Shown: positions 1-6,522 of the stretch, piece by piece
Layout: every line of letters begins with the position of its first letter
Numbering within the stretch: the stretch's first letter is position 1
Assembly (NCBI GenBank): GCA_012510335.1
Contig: JAAZIF010000035.1
Span: 1-8,255 of the forward strand
Length of the DNA stretch: 8,255 nucleotides
Direction: 5' to 3'
Origin: Methanomicrobiales archaeon
GTDB lineage: Archaea > Halobacteriota > Methanomicrobia > Methanomicrobiales > Methanoculleaceae
Translations under genes and position numbers: made by a program
Notes under the pieces: generated by a model
Told to the model about the DNA's origin: nothing
Seen by the model: the letters and a program-made list of their open reading frames with translations, nothing else
Databases searched by the model: none

Positions 1-181
1 TCCCTACGCGGCCACCGGTCCGCTCGGCCGTTTCAAAGACCGGGCGCACGAGGATGGTCGAGGCGAGGAAGTGTTCGAGGCGGGTATCGGAATAGTCATG
101 ACACCGGTCCACGTTCCCGGGTTTTGGGTAGGCGCAGACCTCAAGCATCATCGCCATCTGAGCCCGGTCAGCCCGATTCAT
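1..181 (-). CDS. CitG/MdcB-like triphosphoribosyl-dephospho-CoA synthase family protein (5' part only)
   Basis: The first 60 residues are visible and the gene continues beyond the left edge. After a short N-terminus, residues 13-28 read LEVCAYPKPGNVDRCH, the PKPGxVDR signature of the CitG/MdcB/triphosphoribosyl-dephospho-CoA synthase family. It is followed by an acidic DTRLEHFLAS helix. In bacteria this family makes the prosthetic-group precursor of citrate or malonate lyase. Many methanogens carry a homolog without those lyases, so the substrate here is uncertain. The chosen ATG (179-181) lies within the end of the upstream marker 9 gene and overlaps it by 14 bases in another frame, suggesting translational coupling. 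A later ATG at 155-157 is possible, but the codons between read as normal protein (NRADRAQ). No strong ribosome binding site is seen. The family call is fairly secure; the function in this organism is not. Confidence 0.68.
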   Translation of the reverse strand, partial: MNRADRAQMAMMLEVCAYPKPGNVDRCHDYSDTRLEHFLASTILVRPVFETAERTGGRVG

Positions 182-1292
182 CCCCAAATACCCTATGCAT
201 GATCTCGTCGGCCAGGTGGTGCTTGCACCGCATATAGTCCTGTGCAGAAAGGCCGATCTCCTCAAGCGTCATGTTCCGGAACATGCAGGGCGAACTTATC
301 TTGCAGCACCATGCGAGGCTTCCAAAGCAGGTGCTCCTCCCCCCCTCTAGCGGGGTGCCCTTCACTACACTCTGCTTGAGTTTCAGGAAATCGTCCCGGG
401 AGAGCCCGATCCGCTCGAGGGTCGGGAGGAGCGGGCAGGGTTTCACCGGCATGCAGCAGAAGGCGAGTGCTCTTATATCGCCGCCGCGGCAGAGCTGCTT
501 CGGGGCGTTATACCAGCCGCTCTCATCGGCAAACCGGGTGATGGCCGCATCCAGGCCGGCAAGCGTCCAGGGATCGGATTTCCGGGCAAGCGAGACGAGG
601 TCCGCACCATGGGAGAAGGCATCCATCGCACGGTCGAACGTTGTTATGGAGTTGTTCGCTATCAGCATAAGAGGGGAGGCGTTGCGGATCTGGCGGATCT
701 TGCTATGCCCATAATCCATCAGATCCACGTGCAGTATATCCGCCCCCGCCTTCCAGATGGCGCGAGCGATATCGCGGTCGTCGTCGGCAACCCCGGCGCG
801 GATCTTCACCGAGACGGTCACGCCTTCAGATTTCAGGGCGTGGATGATCTCGACCAGTCTTGCCGGGCGCCGCAGGAGGAGTTCGCCGCACCCGGCCTCG
901 ATCATCGCCGGCTGCCGGCAATGTGCATCGATCTCATAGACCACCCGATCCTCAAACGCGCCTGCGACCTCAGCGTAGGCAGCAGGGGTGCTCCCGCGGA
1001 GGTTGATGCCGGTCACAACGCCACTCTGCTTCAGGGCATCTATCTGCCGGGCCAGTTCTTCCAGGGGGTCGTCGTACAGGAACTCTTTTCGCCCCTCCTC
1101 TGCCATCTGCCGGCTTGCAGCGATTGTCGGGGCGTCTACGGAGTAGCCGCCGATGAAGGCGGCCCCGATATGATCTGCCCGCTTGAGAACATAGGCCGAA
1201 TCCACGATCCCGGCCATGGATGCGACCGCCACCGGTGTCTTTACAATCTGATCGTTTATAAGGAGTTCAAAACGATCATATGCTTCCATCAT
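168..1292 (-). CDS. Methanogenesis marker 9 domain protein (Dus-like TIM barrel plus cysteine-rich domain)
   Basis: A 374-residue protein in two parts. Residues about 10-255 look like a flavin-type TIM barrel related to dihydrouridine synthase/NifR3 proteins. Features are VASMAGIVD at 23-31, YEIDAHCRQPAMIEAGCGELLL at about 119-140 in place of the usual NxGCP…GxGaaLL segment, VKIRAG at 162-167, and IANNSI near 211-216. Residues about 265-360 form the cysteine-rich marker 9 domain, with Cys 268, 279, 280, 286, 322, 329, 330, 336 and 356. This domain is known from methanogen genomes and has no assigned reaction that I know of. The clustered cysteines suggest Fe-S or other metal binding, which is inference. 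The protein starts with two Met codons (1292 or 1289), and no good Shine-Dalgarno sequence precedes either. The gene is divergent from the F430 cluster and overlaps the CitG-like gene downstream. Identity as marker 9 is strong; the biochemical role is unknown. Confidence 0.88.
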   Translation of the reverse strand: MMEAYDRFELLINDQIVKTPVAVASMAGIVDSAYVLKRADHIGAAFIGGYSVDAPTIAASRQMAEEGRKEFLYDDPLEELARQIDALKQSGVVTGINLRGSTPAAYAEVAGAFEDRVVYEIDAHCRQPAMIEAGCGELLLRRPARLVEIIHALKSEGVTVSVKIRAGVADDDRDIARAIWKAGADILHVDLMDYGHSKIRQIRNASPLMLIANNSITTFDRAMDAFSHGADLVSLARKSDPWTLAGLDAAITRFADESGWYNAPKQLCRGGDIRALAFCCMPVKPCPLLPTLERIGLSRDDFLKLKQSVVKGTPLEGGRSTCFGSLAWCCKISSPCMFRNMTLEEIGLSAQDYMRCKHHLADEIMHRVFGDESG

Positions 1293-1319
1293 GCTTCTGC
1301 ATTGGTTGGTGGTGTAAGG

Positions 1320-1330
1320 GGATATTGATT
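1320..1330 (-). promoter_or_regulatory. Possible TATA box for the marker 9 gene
   Basis: On the minus strand the stretch AATCAATATC is the only AT-rich element close to the marker 9 start. Counting about 26 bases downstream puts transcription initiation near 1298, giving a leader of roughly six bases or none. That fits the absence of a ribosome binding site before the ATG. The match to the archaeal TATA consensus is weak, so this is tentative. Confidence 0.25.
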
Positions 1331-1453
1331 TGTATCGGGCGGTCGTCGCGAGTGGCCACTGCCATGCCGGACAGGGACTGGAGAAGTACTAAATCGGATG
1401 CACTGGTTTTTGCGCTCGCGGATCGAGGGGACAATCATCATGGAGGAGATCTG

Positions 1454-1600
1454 ATGAGGAGATATATCAGGGAGCGCGAAGGTTCCAGACTTCGCTTTTG
1501 TGAGTGGATCCGCCGCCATATCGATCCGGGGTTTGAGCCCTCAGGTGGAATCGGTAATTATTTTAATAATGGATCGTATTACCTTGTAACATATGACTAA
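1454..1600 (+). CDS. Candidate 48-residue small protein overlapping the cfbA start
   Basis: An ATG at 1454 is preceded by GGAGGAG (1442-1448) at a good spacing, the strongest ribosome binding site in the spacer. The ORF runs 48 codons and stops at 1598-1600, overlapping the first 8 bases of cfbA in another frame. The predicted product is very basic at the N-terminus (MRRYIREREG), has one Cys and one Trp, and ends Tyr- and Asn-rich. I recognise no family. Against it, the probable cfbA TATA box lies inside its last third, and the AT-rich 3' end may simply be promoter DNA. It could also be a short upstream ORF that couples translation to cfbA on a longer transcript. Conservation of the reading frame would decide. 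Confidence 0.22.
   Translation: MRRYIREREGSRLRFCEWIRRHIDPGFEPSGGIGNYFNNGSYYLVTYD
1476..1499 (+). other. Hairpin with T4 tail upstream of cfbA (possible attenuator)
   Basis: GCGAAG (1476-1481) pairs perfectly with CTTCGC (1490-1495) across an 8-base loop, and TTTT follows at 1496-1499. The form resembles a weak Rho-independent terminator. Archaeal RNA polymerase responds mainly to the U tract, and four T's are few. It would affect only a transcript started upstream of 1476, not one from the TATA element at 1557-1570. Confidence 0.25.
1557..1570 (+). promoter_or_regulatory. Probable TATA box for the cfb operon
   Basis: ATTATTTTAATAAT is the most AT-rich stretch of the spacer and is an inverted repeat (ATTATT/AATAAT). 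Its centre lies about 27 bases before the cfbA ATG, so transcription would begin within a few bases of the start codon. No Shine-Dalgarno sequence lies between it and the ATG, which agrees with a leaderless or nearly leaderless message. Confidence 0.5.
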
Positions 1601-2000
1601 AATAGGAATGTTACTGGTTGGACATGGCAGCAAGCTTCCCTACAACAAGGAACTGATCGAGACCACTGCTGAGTTTATAGCAGAGAAGGCGGATGAATAT
1701 ATCGTCAAACCCGGTTTCATGAGCATTAATGAGCCAACGGTCGAGGAGCAGCTCGATGCGTTCCGAAGCGAGGATATCGATATGCTGGTCGTTGTCCCGC
1801 TCTTCCTCGCGAGAGGCATACACATCGACAGGGATATACCAGAGCTTCTCGGCCTCCCGGAAGGAGGAAAGAAGGGCACATTCAAGACAAACGGGGAAGA
1901 GATACCGCTCATATACGCAAGCCCCATCGGCAGCGACCCGCTCCTTGCTGAACTGATGCTGAAGAACGCATCCGACGCGATCGCTGAACTGGAACACTGA
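1593..2000 (+). CDS. cfbA: Sirohydrochlorin nickelochelatase/cobaltochelatase CfbA
   Basis: A 135-residue small-type (CbiX-S) class II chelatase that inserts Ni2+ into sirohydrochlorin, the first committed step of F430 synthesis; the same family can insert Co2+ for cobalamin. The N-terminus MLLVGHGSKLPYNKEL (from residue 6) carries the metal-binding His11. The second conserved histidine, His77, lies in LARGIHIDRDIPELLG. A third hallmark is EPTVEEQLD at 47-55. Length fits the archaeal homodimeric form. The segment after GLPEGG (about 88-103), which is histidine-rich in some methanogen homologs, is short and Lys/Gly-rich here. The start at 1593 is supported by the promoter about 27 bases upstream; Met6 at 1608 is the alternative. 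It is the first gene of the cluster, and cfbE follows after 5 bases, arguing for the F430 role. Confidence 0.93.
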   Translation: MTKIGMLLVGHGSKLPYNKELIETTAEFIAEKADEYIVKPGFMSINEPTVEEQLDAFRSEDIDMLVVVPLFLARGIHIDRDIPELLGLPEGGKKGTFKTNGEEIPLIYASPIGSDPLLAELMLKNASDAIAELEH

Positions 2001-2005
2001 CGACC

Positions 2006-3166
2006 ATGCGGATCCTGGTGCTGGATACCATCCACGGCGGGTCTGAGCTCGCCCGGGCGCTCCGCGGTTCCGGCCACCAGGTGGATGAGGTGGATGTCTA
2101 CCGCGGGAAGGACGGCATCCCGGTCGAAGAGGCGCTTGAGCGGTTCTACGATCTGGTCACTGCGCCGGTCCACCTCGACCCGGCTCACCCCCTCCTCCTG
2201 CGGCACGGCCCCGCGGTCTCGCACCACGAGATGGTGGGGTGGGTCATCAGGGGGCGCCGCACCACGCATCCCTTCATAGAGATCACCGGGGCTCGGGGGA
2301 AGACCACAACCGCACACGCCCTCGCCTCGCTGATGCCGGGTTCGGGTATCCTGCATACGTCGACCGGGACGTACCGCTACCCTGATGGGGAGCGCCTCTG
2401 GAAACGGAGCATCACACCCGCCTCCCTGATCCCGGCGGCGCGCGAGGCCCGGCGTATCGGGGGCTGGCTCATAGCTGAGGAGTCGCTCGGGGTCACGGGT
2501 GCCGGGGATGTGGCTGTGCTGACGTCGCCGGAGGATTACCCGATCGCGGCGGGCCGGAAGCGCGCGATCACCGAGAAGTGCCGGCTGCTCTCCCGGGCCC
2601 GGATTGTGATCCTCCCGCCCGGCGCCGATCCTGTCAGGAAGGCGGTGTCCGTCGGCGATATCGTCTCCTTCGAGGGGCCGGTCTGCCGGTATGCGCGAGG
2701 CGGGATCGCGGGCGCGTTTGAAAACCCGCTCTGCATGCTTGAGGGCTACCGCACGGCGCTTGCGCTTGCGGCAGCGACCGCCTGCGTGCTCGGGGTCGAT
2801 CCCCTGCCGCTCGCCGGGTTTGCCGCCCTGCCCGGGCGGATGGCGAGCTGGCGGGAAGGGAACCGGGTTATAGTGGATAATGCAAACAGCGGGACGAACG
2901 TGGAGACAACAATCGAGGCCGCCCGCTACGCTCTCTCTCTCGCGGGCGGCGGCACCCTGACCCTCGTCCTCGGCGAGGAGGCCCGTGCGATCTGCGAGGG
3001 GTTCCCGGCGGAGGATATCGCGCGGGCGGTATCGGCCGTCAGGCCGGCAGCGACCGTCTATGTCGGGGAAGGGCATGCAGCGGCCACGCTCGACGAGGGG
3101 CTGGCCCTGGCCCGGAGCATCACTCCCGAGGGCGCGATCGTCCTTGCGGTAAAGGCGTGGAGATAG
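2006..3166 (+). CDS. cfbE: Coenzyme F430 synthetase CfbE (Mur ligase-like)
   Basis: A 386-residue Mur ligase-family protein. In the known pathway CfbE uses ATP to activate the 17(3)-carboxylate of 15,17(3)-seco-F430-17(3)-acid and closes the carbocyclic ring, giving F430. The sequence shows an N-terminal domain (about 1-85), the Mur ATP-binding loop ITGARGKTTT at 93-102 followed by an alpha helix, a central domain with EES near 158-160, and a C-terminal part with PGRMASWREG (276-285) and VIVDNANSGTN (288-298), the characteristic region of this branch. No peptidoglycan-precursor role is expected in a methanogen. The gene sits between cfbA (5-base gap) and cfbD (4-base gap), so it is almost certainly co-transcribed. 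The ribosome binding site is weak (GGAA about 11 bases upstream), so translation may be coupled to cfbA. Confidence rests on the loop, the VDNANSG region and context. Confidence 0.92.
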   Translation: MRILVLDTIHGGSELARALRGSGHQVDEVDVYRGKDGIPVEEALERFYDLVTAPVHLDPAHPLLLRHGPAVSHHEMVGWVIRGRRTTHPFIEITGARGKTTTAHALASLMPGSGILHTSTGTYRYPDGERLWKRSITPASLIPAAREARRIGGWLIAEESLGVTGAGDVAVLTSPEDYPIAAGRKRAITEKCRLLSRARIVILPPGADPVRKAVSVGDIVSFEGPVCRYARGGIAGAFENPLCMLEGYRTALALAAATACVLGVDPLPLAGFAALPGRMASWREGNRVIVDNANSGTNVETTIEAARYALSLAGGGTLTLVLGEEARAICEGFPAEDIARAVSAVRPAATVYVGEGHAAATLDEGLALARSITPEGAIVLAVKAWR

Positions 3167-3170
3167 GATT

Positions 3171-4235
3171 ATGCAGTATATTCAACCAAGACCGAGTTCA
3201 ATCGTAGCGGCGCTCTACACCGCCCGCGACCTGGGCGTGGATGTGGCGATCCTCCACGGCCCATCAGGCTGTTCGTTCAAGCATGCCCGCCTCCTCGAGG
3301 AGGATGGCATGCGGGTGCTGACGACATCGCTTGCCGACAACGAGTTCATATTCGGCGGGCACGATCCCCTCATGCGGGTGCTCCGCTACGCCGAAGAGGA
3401 GTTCTCACCCCGGCGGATGGCGGTCGTCGGAACCTGTGTTGCGATGATCATAGGCGAAGACCTCGAGTCCGCCATCCACGATGCCGGGATCACGACGCCG
3501 GCGATCGTCGTGGATATACATGCCGGGTTCCGGGAGAACATCGACGGCGTGCTTGCGACGCTTGAACCGGCGGCCGCCGCAGGCTGGATCAGCGGCGATG
3601 AACTGGAGCGCCAGCGCTACCACCTCGGGAAGGCAAACGAGGTGGAGCGGCTGCGCGGGGCGGCCTCCCGGAGTTACATCGAGCCCTCGCGCGGCGACCT
3701 CAAGCATGTCGTCGCAAAACGCCTCTTAGACCTCGCCGGCGATGGTGCCACGGGGGTCGCGGTCATGAATGCGAAGAAAGAGACCGCCTATATGTTCGCC
3801 GACGAACTCATCGCCCTCCATGGGGCCTGCCCGGACGCTACGGTCACCTACGTGGCGAACCTGGAGGATCGCGGTCTCCCCAAGGTGCGGGAGGATGCAG
3901 CCCGGATCCTTGCCGGTATGCGGGAGCGCGGGATCGACCCCGAACTCCTCGGGGCGCTCGACGAGTATGGTGCAAACGGCATCGCGGTCGGGGAGAGGCT
4001 CCGGGAACTTGCGCCCGACTTCGCCCTGATCGTCGGGGTGCCGCATGCCGTCCCGCCAGAGTACACCCGCGGGATCGAGGTCTTCTCGGTCACAAACGGC
4101 CCCCGGCAGGTGGAGCCCCTACGAGAGATAGGGCACCGGCACGTCGTGGTCGAGATCGACCTGCACCCAAAGACCCTCGGCGTCCGCGAGATCGTCGAGA
4201 GCGAGTTCGGGGCGGTTCTGCGGAGCATGCGATGA
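3171..4235 (+). CDS. cfbD: Ni-sirohydrochlorin a,c-diamide reductive cyclase catalytic subunit CfbD (methanogenesis marker 13)
   Basis: A 354-residue NifD-like protein matching the marker 13/CfbD family in length and motifs. With the NifH-like ATP-dependent reductase CfbC it carries out the six-electron reduction of Ni-sirohydrochlorin a,c-diamide and lactam closure to 15,17(3)-seco-F430-17(3)-acid. Cluster-type cysteines are Cys34 in ILHGPSGCSFKHAR and Cys89 in VVGTCVAMIIGED. The position that carries another cysteine in nitrogenase-like proteins is Ser53 here (TTSLADNEFIFGG). Only these two cysteines lie in conserved motifs, as expected for a homodimer sharing a 4Fe-4S cluster; Cys220 lies outside them. 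Translation start is supported by GGAG at 3159-3162, eight bases before the ATG. The stop overlaps the cfbB start (ATGA). cfbC is not adjacent and not in the window. Confidence 0.94.
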   Translation: MQYIQPRPSSIVAALYTARDLGVDVAILHGPSGCSFKHARLLEEDGMRVLTTSLADNEFIFGGHDPLMRVLRYAEEEFSPRRMAVVGTCVAMIIGEDLESAIHDAGITTPAIVVDIHAGFRENIDGVLATLEPAAAAGWISGDELERQRYHLGKANEVERLRGAASRSYIEPSRGDLKHVVAKRLLDLAGDGATGVAVMNAKKETAYMFADELIALHGACPDATVTYVANLEDRGLPKVREDAARILAGMRERGIDPELLGALDEYGANGIAVGERLRELAPDFALIVGVPHAVPPEYTRGIEVFSVTNGPRQVEPLREIGHRHVVVEIDLHPKTLGVREIVESEFGAVLRSMR

Positions 4236-5629
4236 AGGGGCTGCTGATCGCCGGCGACCGGTCAGGGAGCGGGAAGACGAGCATCACGCTCGCCCTCTCT
4301 GCCCTCCTCGCGGCCTCGCGGGCCGTCCAGACCTTCAAGGTGGGGATGGACTACATCGACCCCTCATACCTGACCGGGGTGACGGAGCGGCCCTGCCGGA
4401 ACCTGGACGGTTACGTGATGAGCGAGAGCGAGATCAGGGGCATATTCTCGCACGGGTGCCGGGGAGCTGATATCGCCATCGTGGAGGGGGTCCGGGGGCT
4501 CTTTGAGGGGGCGGAGGCGCTCACCGATCTCGGGAGCACGGCCGCGGTAGCAAGACAGCTCAACCTCCCTGTGGTCCTCGTGATCGACGCCCGGAGCATC
4601 ACAAGGAGCGCGGCCGCGATCGTCAGGGGTTTTCAGGTCTTTGACCCTGATGTCGCTATCCGGGGGGTGATCATAAACAAGATCTCCGGTGAGCGCCACC
4701 GGGAGAAGACGATCCGGGCGATTGAGCATTACTGCGGCGTCCCGGTAATCGGCGCCATCCCGAGGATGGAGGAGATGGGGCTTGCGGCGCGCCATCTCGG
4801 GCTTGTGCCCTACAGGGAGGGGGCTCAGGGAGAGGAGTTCCGGGGCCGCATCGACCTCATCAAGAGGGTTATAGGGGAGCATGTCGACCTTGATGCCCTG
4901 CTCAGGATTTCCGGGGAGTTTGAGCCGCCGGCAGAGGAGAGCCCCCTCCATGCGATGCCGGACGCGCCTGATCTTGAGATCGGCGTCGCCCTGGACGAGG
5001 CCTTCAACTTCTACTACGCCGACCTCTTCGATGTCCTGGCATCGCTCGGGGCCAGGGCGATCCCCTTCTCCCCGCTCCGTGACCGCCTGCCGGAGGCGGA
5101 TGGCTACATCCTGGGAGGTGGATGCCCCGAACTCTTCGGCCCCGAACTTGAGGCGAATGCTGCGGCCCGGGAGGGGATCCGGGAGGTTTCGCGGAGCGGC
5201 ACGCCCATATACGCCGAGTGCGGGGGGCTCATCTACCTCACCGACAGGATGGTTCTCACCCCCGGATCTGCGGATCTGGAGGAGGAGCGGACCTACGAAC
5301 TCGCAGGGGTTTTTGCCGGCGAGGCCAGGATGCCGGCGCGGCGGAAGCTCGGCTACGTTGTGGGGACGAGCGATGCGGCGAGCCCCATGGGCCGGGCGGC
5401 GTTCCGGGGCCACGAGTTCCACTACAGTAGCGTCCGGCTTTCGCCCACGACGCGCTACGCCTACAGGTTGACCCGGGGGAGCGGGATCATGGATGGGCTC
5501 GATGGGGCTTTCATCGACCGGACGATCGGGAGCTATACGCACCTCCACCCGGTGACGAGCCGGGAGATGCTTGCACACTTCGTGGCGTGCTGCCGGTCTC
5601 CCGGCGGTATGAAACGCAAAGCATACTAA
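4232..5629 (+). CDS. cfbB: Ni-sirohydrochlorin a,c-diamide synthase CfbB (CobB/CbiA family)
   Basis: A 465-residue glutamine- and ATP-dependent amidotransferase that amidates the a and c acetate side chains of Ni-sirohydrochlorin. The N-terminal synthetase domain begins with the P-loop GDRSGSGKTSIT at 8-19, followed by KVGMDYIDPSYL (36-47) and VEGVRGLFEG (84-93), typical of CobB-type enzymes. The C-terminal glutaminase domain shows GGGCPELFG (295-303), the nucleophile Cys330 in YAECGGLIYL, and the late SYTHLHP (434-440) with the catalytic-type histidine. Length is normal for the family. Its ATG overlaps the cfbD stop by 4 bases and is preceded by GGAG at 4222-4225. By sequence alone cobyrinate a,c-diamide synthase (CbiA) would be an equal call; placement between F430 genes favours CfbB, though such enzymes may accept both substrates. 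Confidence 0.9.
   Translation: MKGLLIAGDRSGSGKTSITLALSALLAASRAVQTFKVGMDYIDPSYLTGVTERPCRNLDGYVMSESEIRGIFSHGCRGADIAIVEGVRGLFEGAEALTDLGSTAAVARQLNLPVVLVIDARSITRSAAAIVRGFQVFDPDVAIRGVIINKISGERHREKTIRAIEHYCGVPVIGAIPRMEEMGLAARHLGLVPYREGAQGEEFRGRIDLIKRVIGEHVDLDALLRISGEFEPPAEESPLHAMPDAPDLEIGVALDEAFNFYYADLFDVLASLGARAIPFSPLRDRLPEADGYILGGGCPELFGPELEANAAAREGIREVSRSGTPIYAECGGLIYLTDRMVLTPGSADLEEERTYELAGVFAGEARMPARRKLGYVVGTSDAASPMGRAAFRGHEFHYSSVRLSPTTRYAYRLTRGSGIMDGLDGAFIDRTIGSYTHLHPVTSREMLAHFVACCRSPGGMKRKAY
5614..5629 (+). promoter_or_regulatory. Probable BRE/TATA promoter of ilvE
   Basis: The purine-rich ACGCAAAG (5614-5621, BRE-like) is followed by CATACTAA (5622-5629, TATA-like), overlapping the end of cfbB. 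The TATA centre is about 26-27 bases before the ilvE ATG at 5653. No Shine-Dalgarno sequence lies between, so a leaderless transcript fits. The gene may also receive read-through from cfbB, because no T tract separates them. Confidence 0.4.
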
Positions 5630-5652
5630 CGAACTGTTACTACACTACTTCT

Positions 5653-6522
5653 ATGATCATTTACCTGGACGGCAGATACGTCCCTGAGGAAGAGGCGAAG
5701 GTCTCGGTCTTCGACCACGGTCTCCTCTACGGTGACGGCGTCTTTGAGGGGATACGCGCCTACAACGGAAAGGTCTTCCGTCTTGACGAGCATATCGCAC
5801 GGCTCTACGACTCGGCAAAGACGATCGACCTTGTCATCCCGATCACAAAAGAGGAGATGGCTGAGGCCATCAAAGAGACACTGAGGCAGAACAACTTAAG
5901 AGATGCCTACATCCGCCCGATCGTGACGCGGGGGAAGGGCGACCTCGGACTCGATCCCCGGAAGTGCAAGACGCCGACGGTCATCGTCATCGCCGTCACG
6001 TGGGGGGCCATGTACGGCGACCTCTACGAGAAAGGGCTCCGGGCGGTCTGTGTCTCGGTCAGGCGCACCCCCCCGGAGGCCATGCCGCCGAACGTGAAGA
6101 GCCTCAACTACCTAAACAACATCCTCGCAAAGATCGAGGCGAACTACCGGGGTGTGGATGAGGCTATCTTCTTCGACGTCAACGGCAACATCTCCGAGGG
6201 TTCGGGGGACAACATCTTCGTCGTCAAGAACGGCGTCATGGTCACCCCGCCGACCCTGAACAACCTCCGAGGCATCACCCGCCAGGTTGTGCTTGAGATC
6301 GCAGAGTCGATGGGGATCACCGTCCTCGAGCGGAACCTCGGTTACTTTGACCTCTATACGGCAGACGAGGTCTTTGTGACGGGAACCGCGGCTGAGGTCG
6401 CGCCCATCCGCGAGATCGACGGAAGGGTCATAGGGAACGGCAGGCCCGGCCCCATAACCCGGCAGCTCATGGCGGCGTTCAGGTCCGCCACGGCGAGTGA
6501 GGGATCCCCCATCTACGAGTGA
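5653..6522 (+). CDS. ilvE: Branched-chain amino acid aminotransferase IlvE
   Basis: A 289-residue fold-type IV PLP enzyme catalysing the last step of Val, Leu and Ile synthesis, with glutamate as the usual amino donor. Seen are YLDGRYVPEEEAKVSVFDHG (4-23) and GDGVFEGIRAY (28-38) at the N-terminus, the probable PLP lysine Lys149 in NVKSLNYLNN, ISEGSGDNIF (180-189) with the conserved glutamate, and FVTGTAAEVAPI (241-252). The reading frame is open back to an ATG at 5587 inside cfbB. I place the start at 5653 because homologs begin at this MIIYLDG, the 22 extra residues look unrelated, and a promoter-like element lies 26-27 bases before it. The stop codon lies in a 12-bp hairpin. The gene has no obvious link to F430, and its position between cfbB and a NifD-like gene may be incidental. 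Confidence 0.93.
   Translation: MIIYLDGRYVPEEEAKVSVFDHGLLYGDGVFEGIRAYNGKVFRLDEHIARLYDSAKTIDLVIPITKEEMAEAIKETLRQNNLRDAYIRPIVTRGKGDLGLDPRKCKTPTVIVIAVTWGAMYGDLYEKGLRAVCVSVRRTPPEAMPPNVKSLNYLNNILAKIEANYRGVDEAIFFDVNGNISEGSGDNIFVVKNGVMVTPPTLNNLRGITRQVVLEIAESMGITVLERNLGYFDLYTADEVFVTGTAAEVAPIREIDGRVIGNGRPGPITRQLMAAFRSATASEGSPIYE

Larger units (their letters stand above)
1293..1592. other. Divergent spacer between marker 9 gene and cfbA
   Basis: This 300-base region separates two divergently transcribed methanogenesis-specific units and is less GC-biased than the genes. It contains a possible TATA element for the minus-strand gene near 1320-1330, a perfect 10-base palindrome AGTGGCCACT (1351-1360), a GGAGGAG ribosome binding site followed by a small ORF (1454-1600), a hairpin with a T4 tail (1476-1499), and an AT-rich element at 1557-1570 that is the best promoter candidate for cfbA. 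I do not recognise a known riboswitch class or a clear metal-regulator operator here. Confidence 0.6.

Noticed and set aside
609..1328. A 239-codon plus-strand frame opposite the marker 9 gene
   Set aside because: The minus-strand protein has coherent TIM-barrel and cysteine motifs; the plus-strand frame has none.
1351..1360. Perfect palindrome AGTGGCCACT as a regulator operator
   Set aside because: A 10-base palindrome can occur by chance in a few hundred bases, there is no second copy, and it does not match an operator I know.
1576..1590. GTATTACCTTGTAAC before cfbA as a nickel regulator (NikR-like) site
   Set aside because: Only TTAC/GTAA pair across three bases, and the long spacing between half-sites typical of NikR operators is missing.
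1640..3076. A long open frame of 478 codons on the minus strand opposite cfbA and cfbE
   Set aside because: It is antisense to two clearly recognisable genes, its product is Arg/Pro/Asp-rich low-information sequence, and long shadow frames are common in GC-rich coding DNA.
4364..5578. A 404-codon open frame on the minus strand opposite cfbB
   Set aside because: It is antisense to the full CobB-type domain structure of cfbB and shows no recognisable motif; it is a GC-driven shadow frame.
5587..5652. An upstream in-frame ATG that would extend IlvE by 22 residues
   Set aside because: The extension lies inside cfbB, does not resemble IlvE N-termini, and the ATG at 5653 matches family starts and the predicted promoter spacing.
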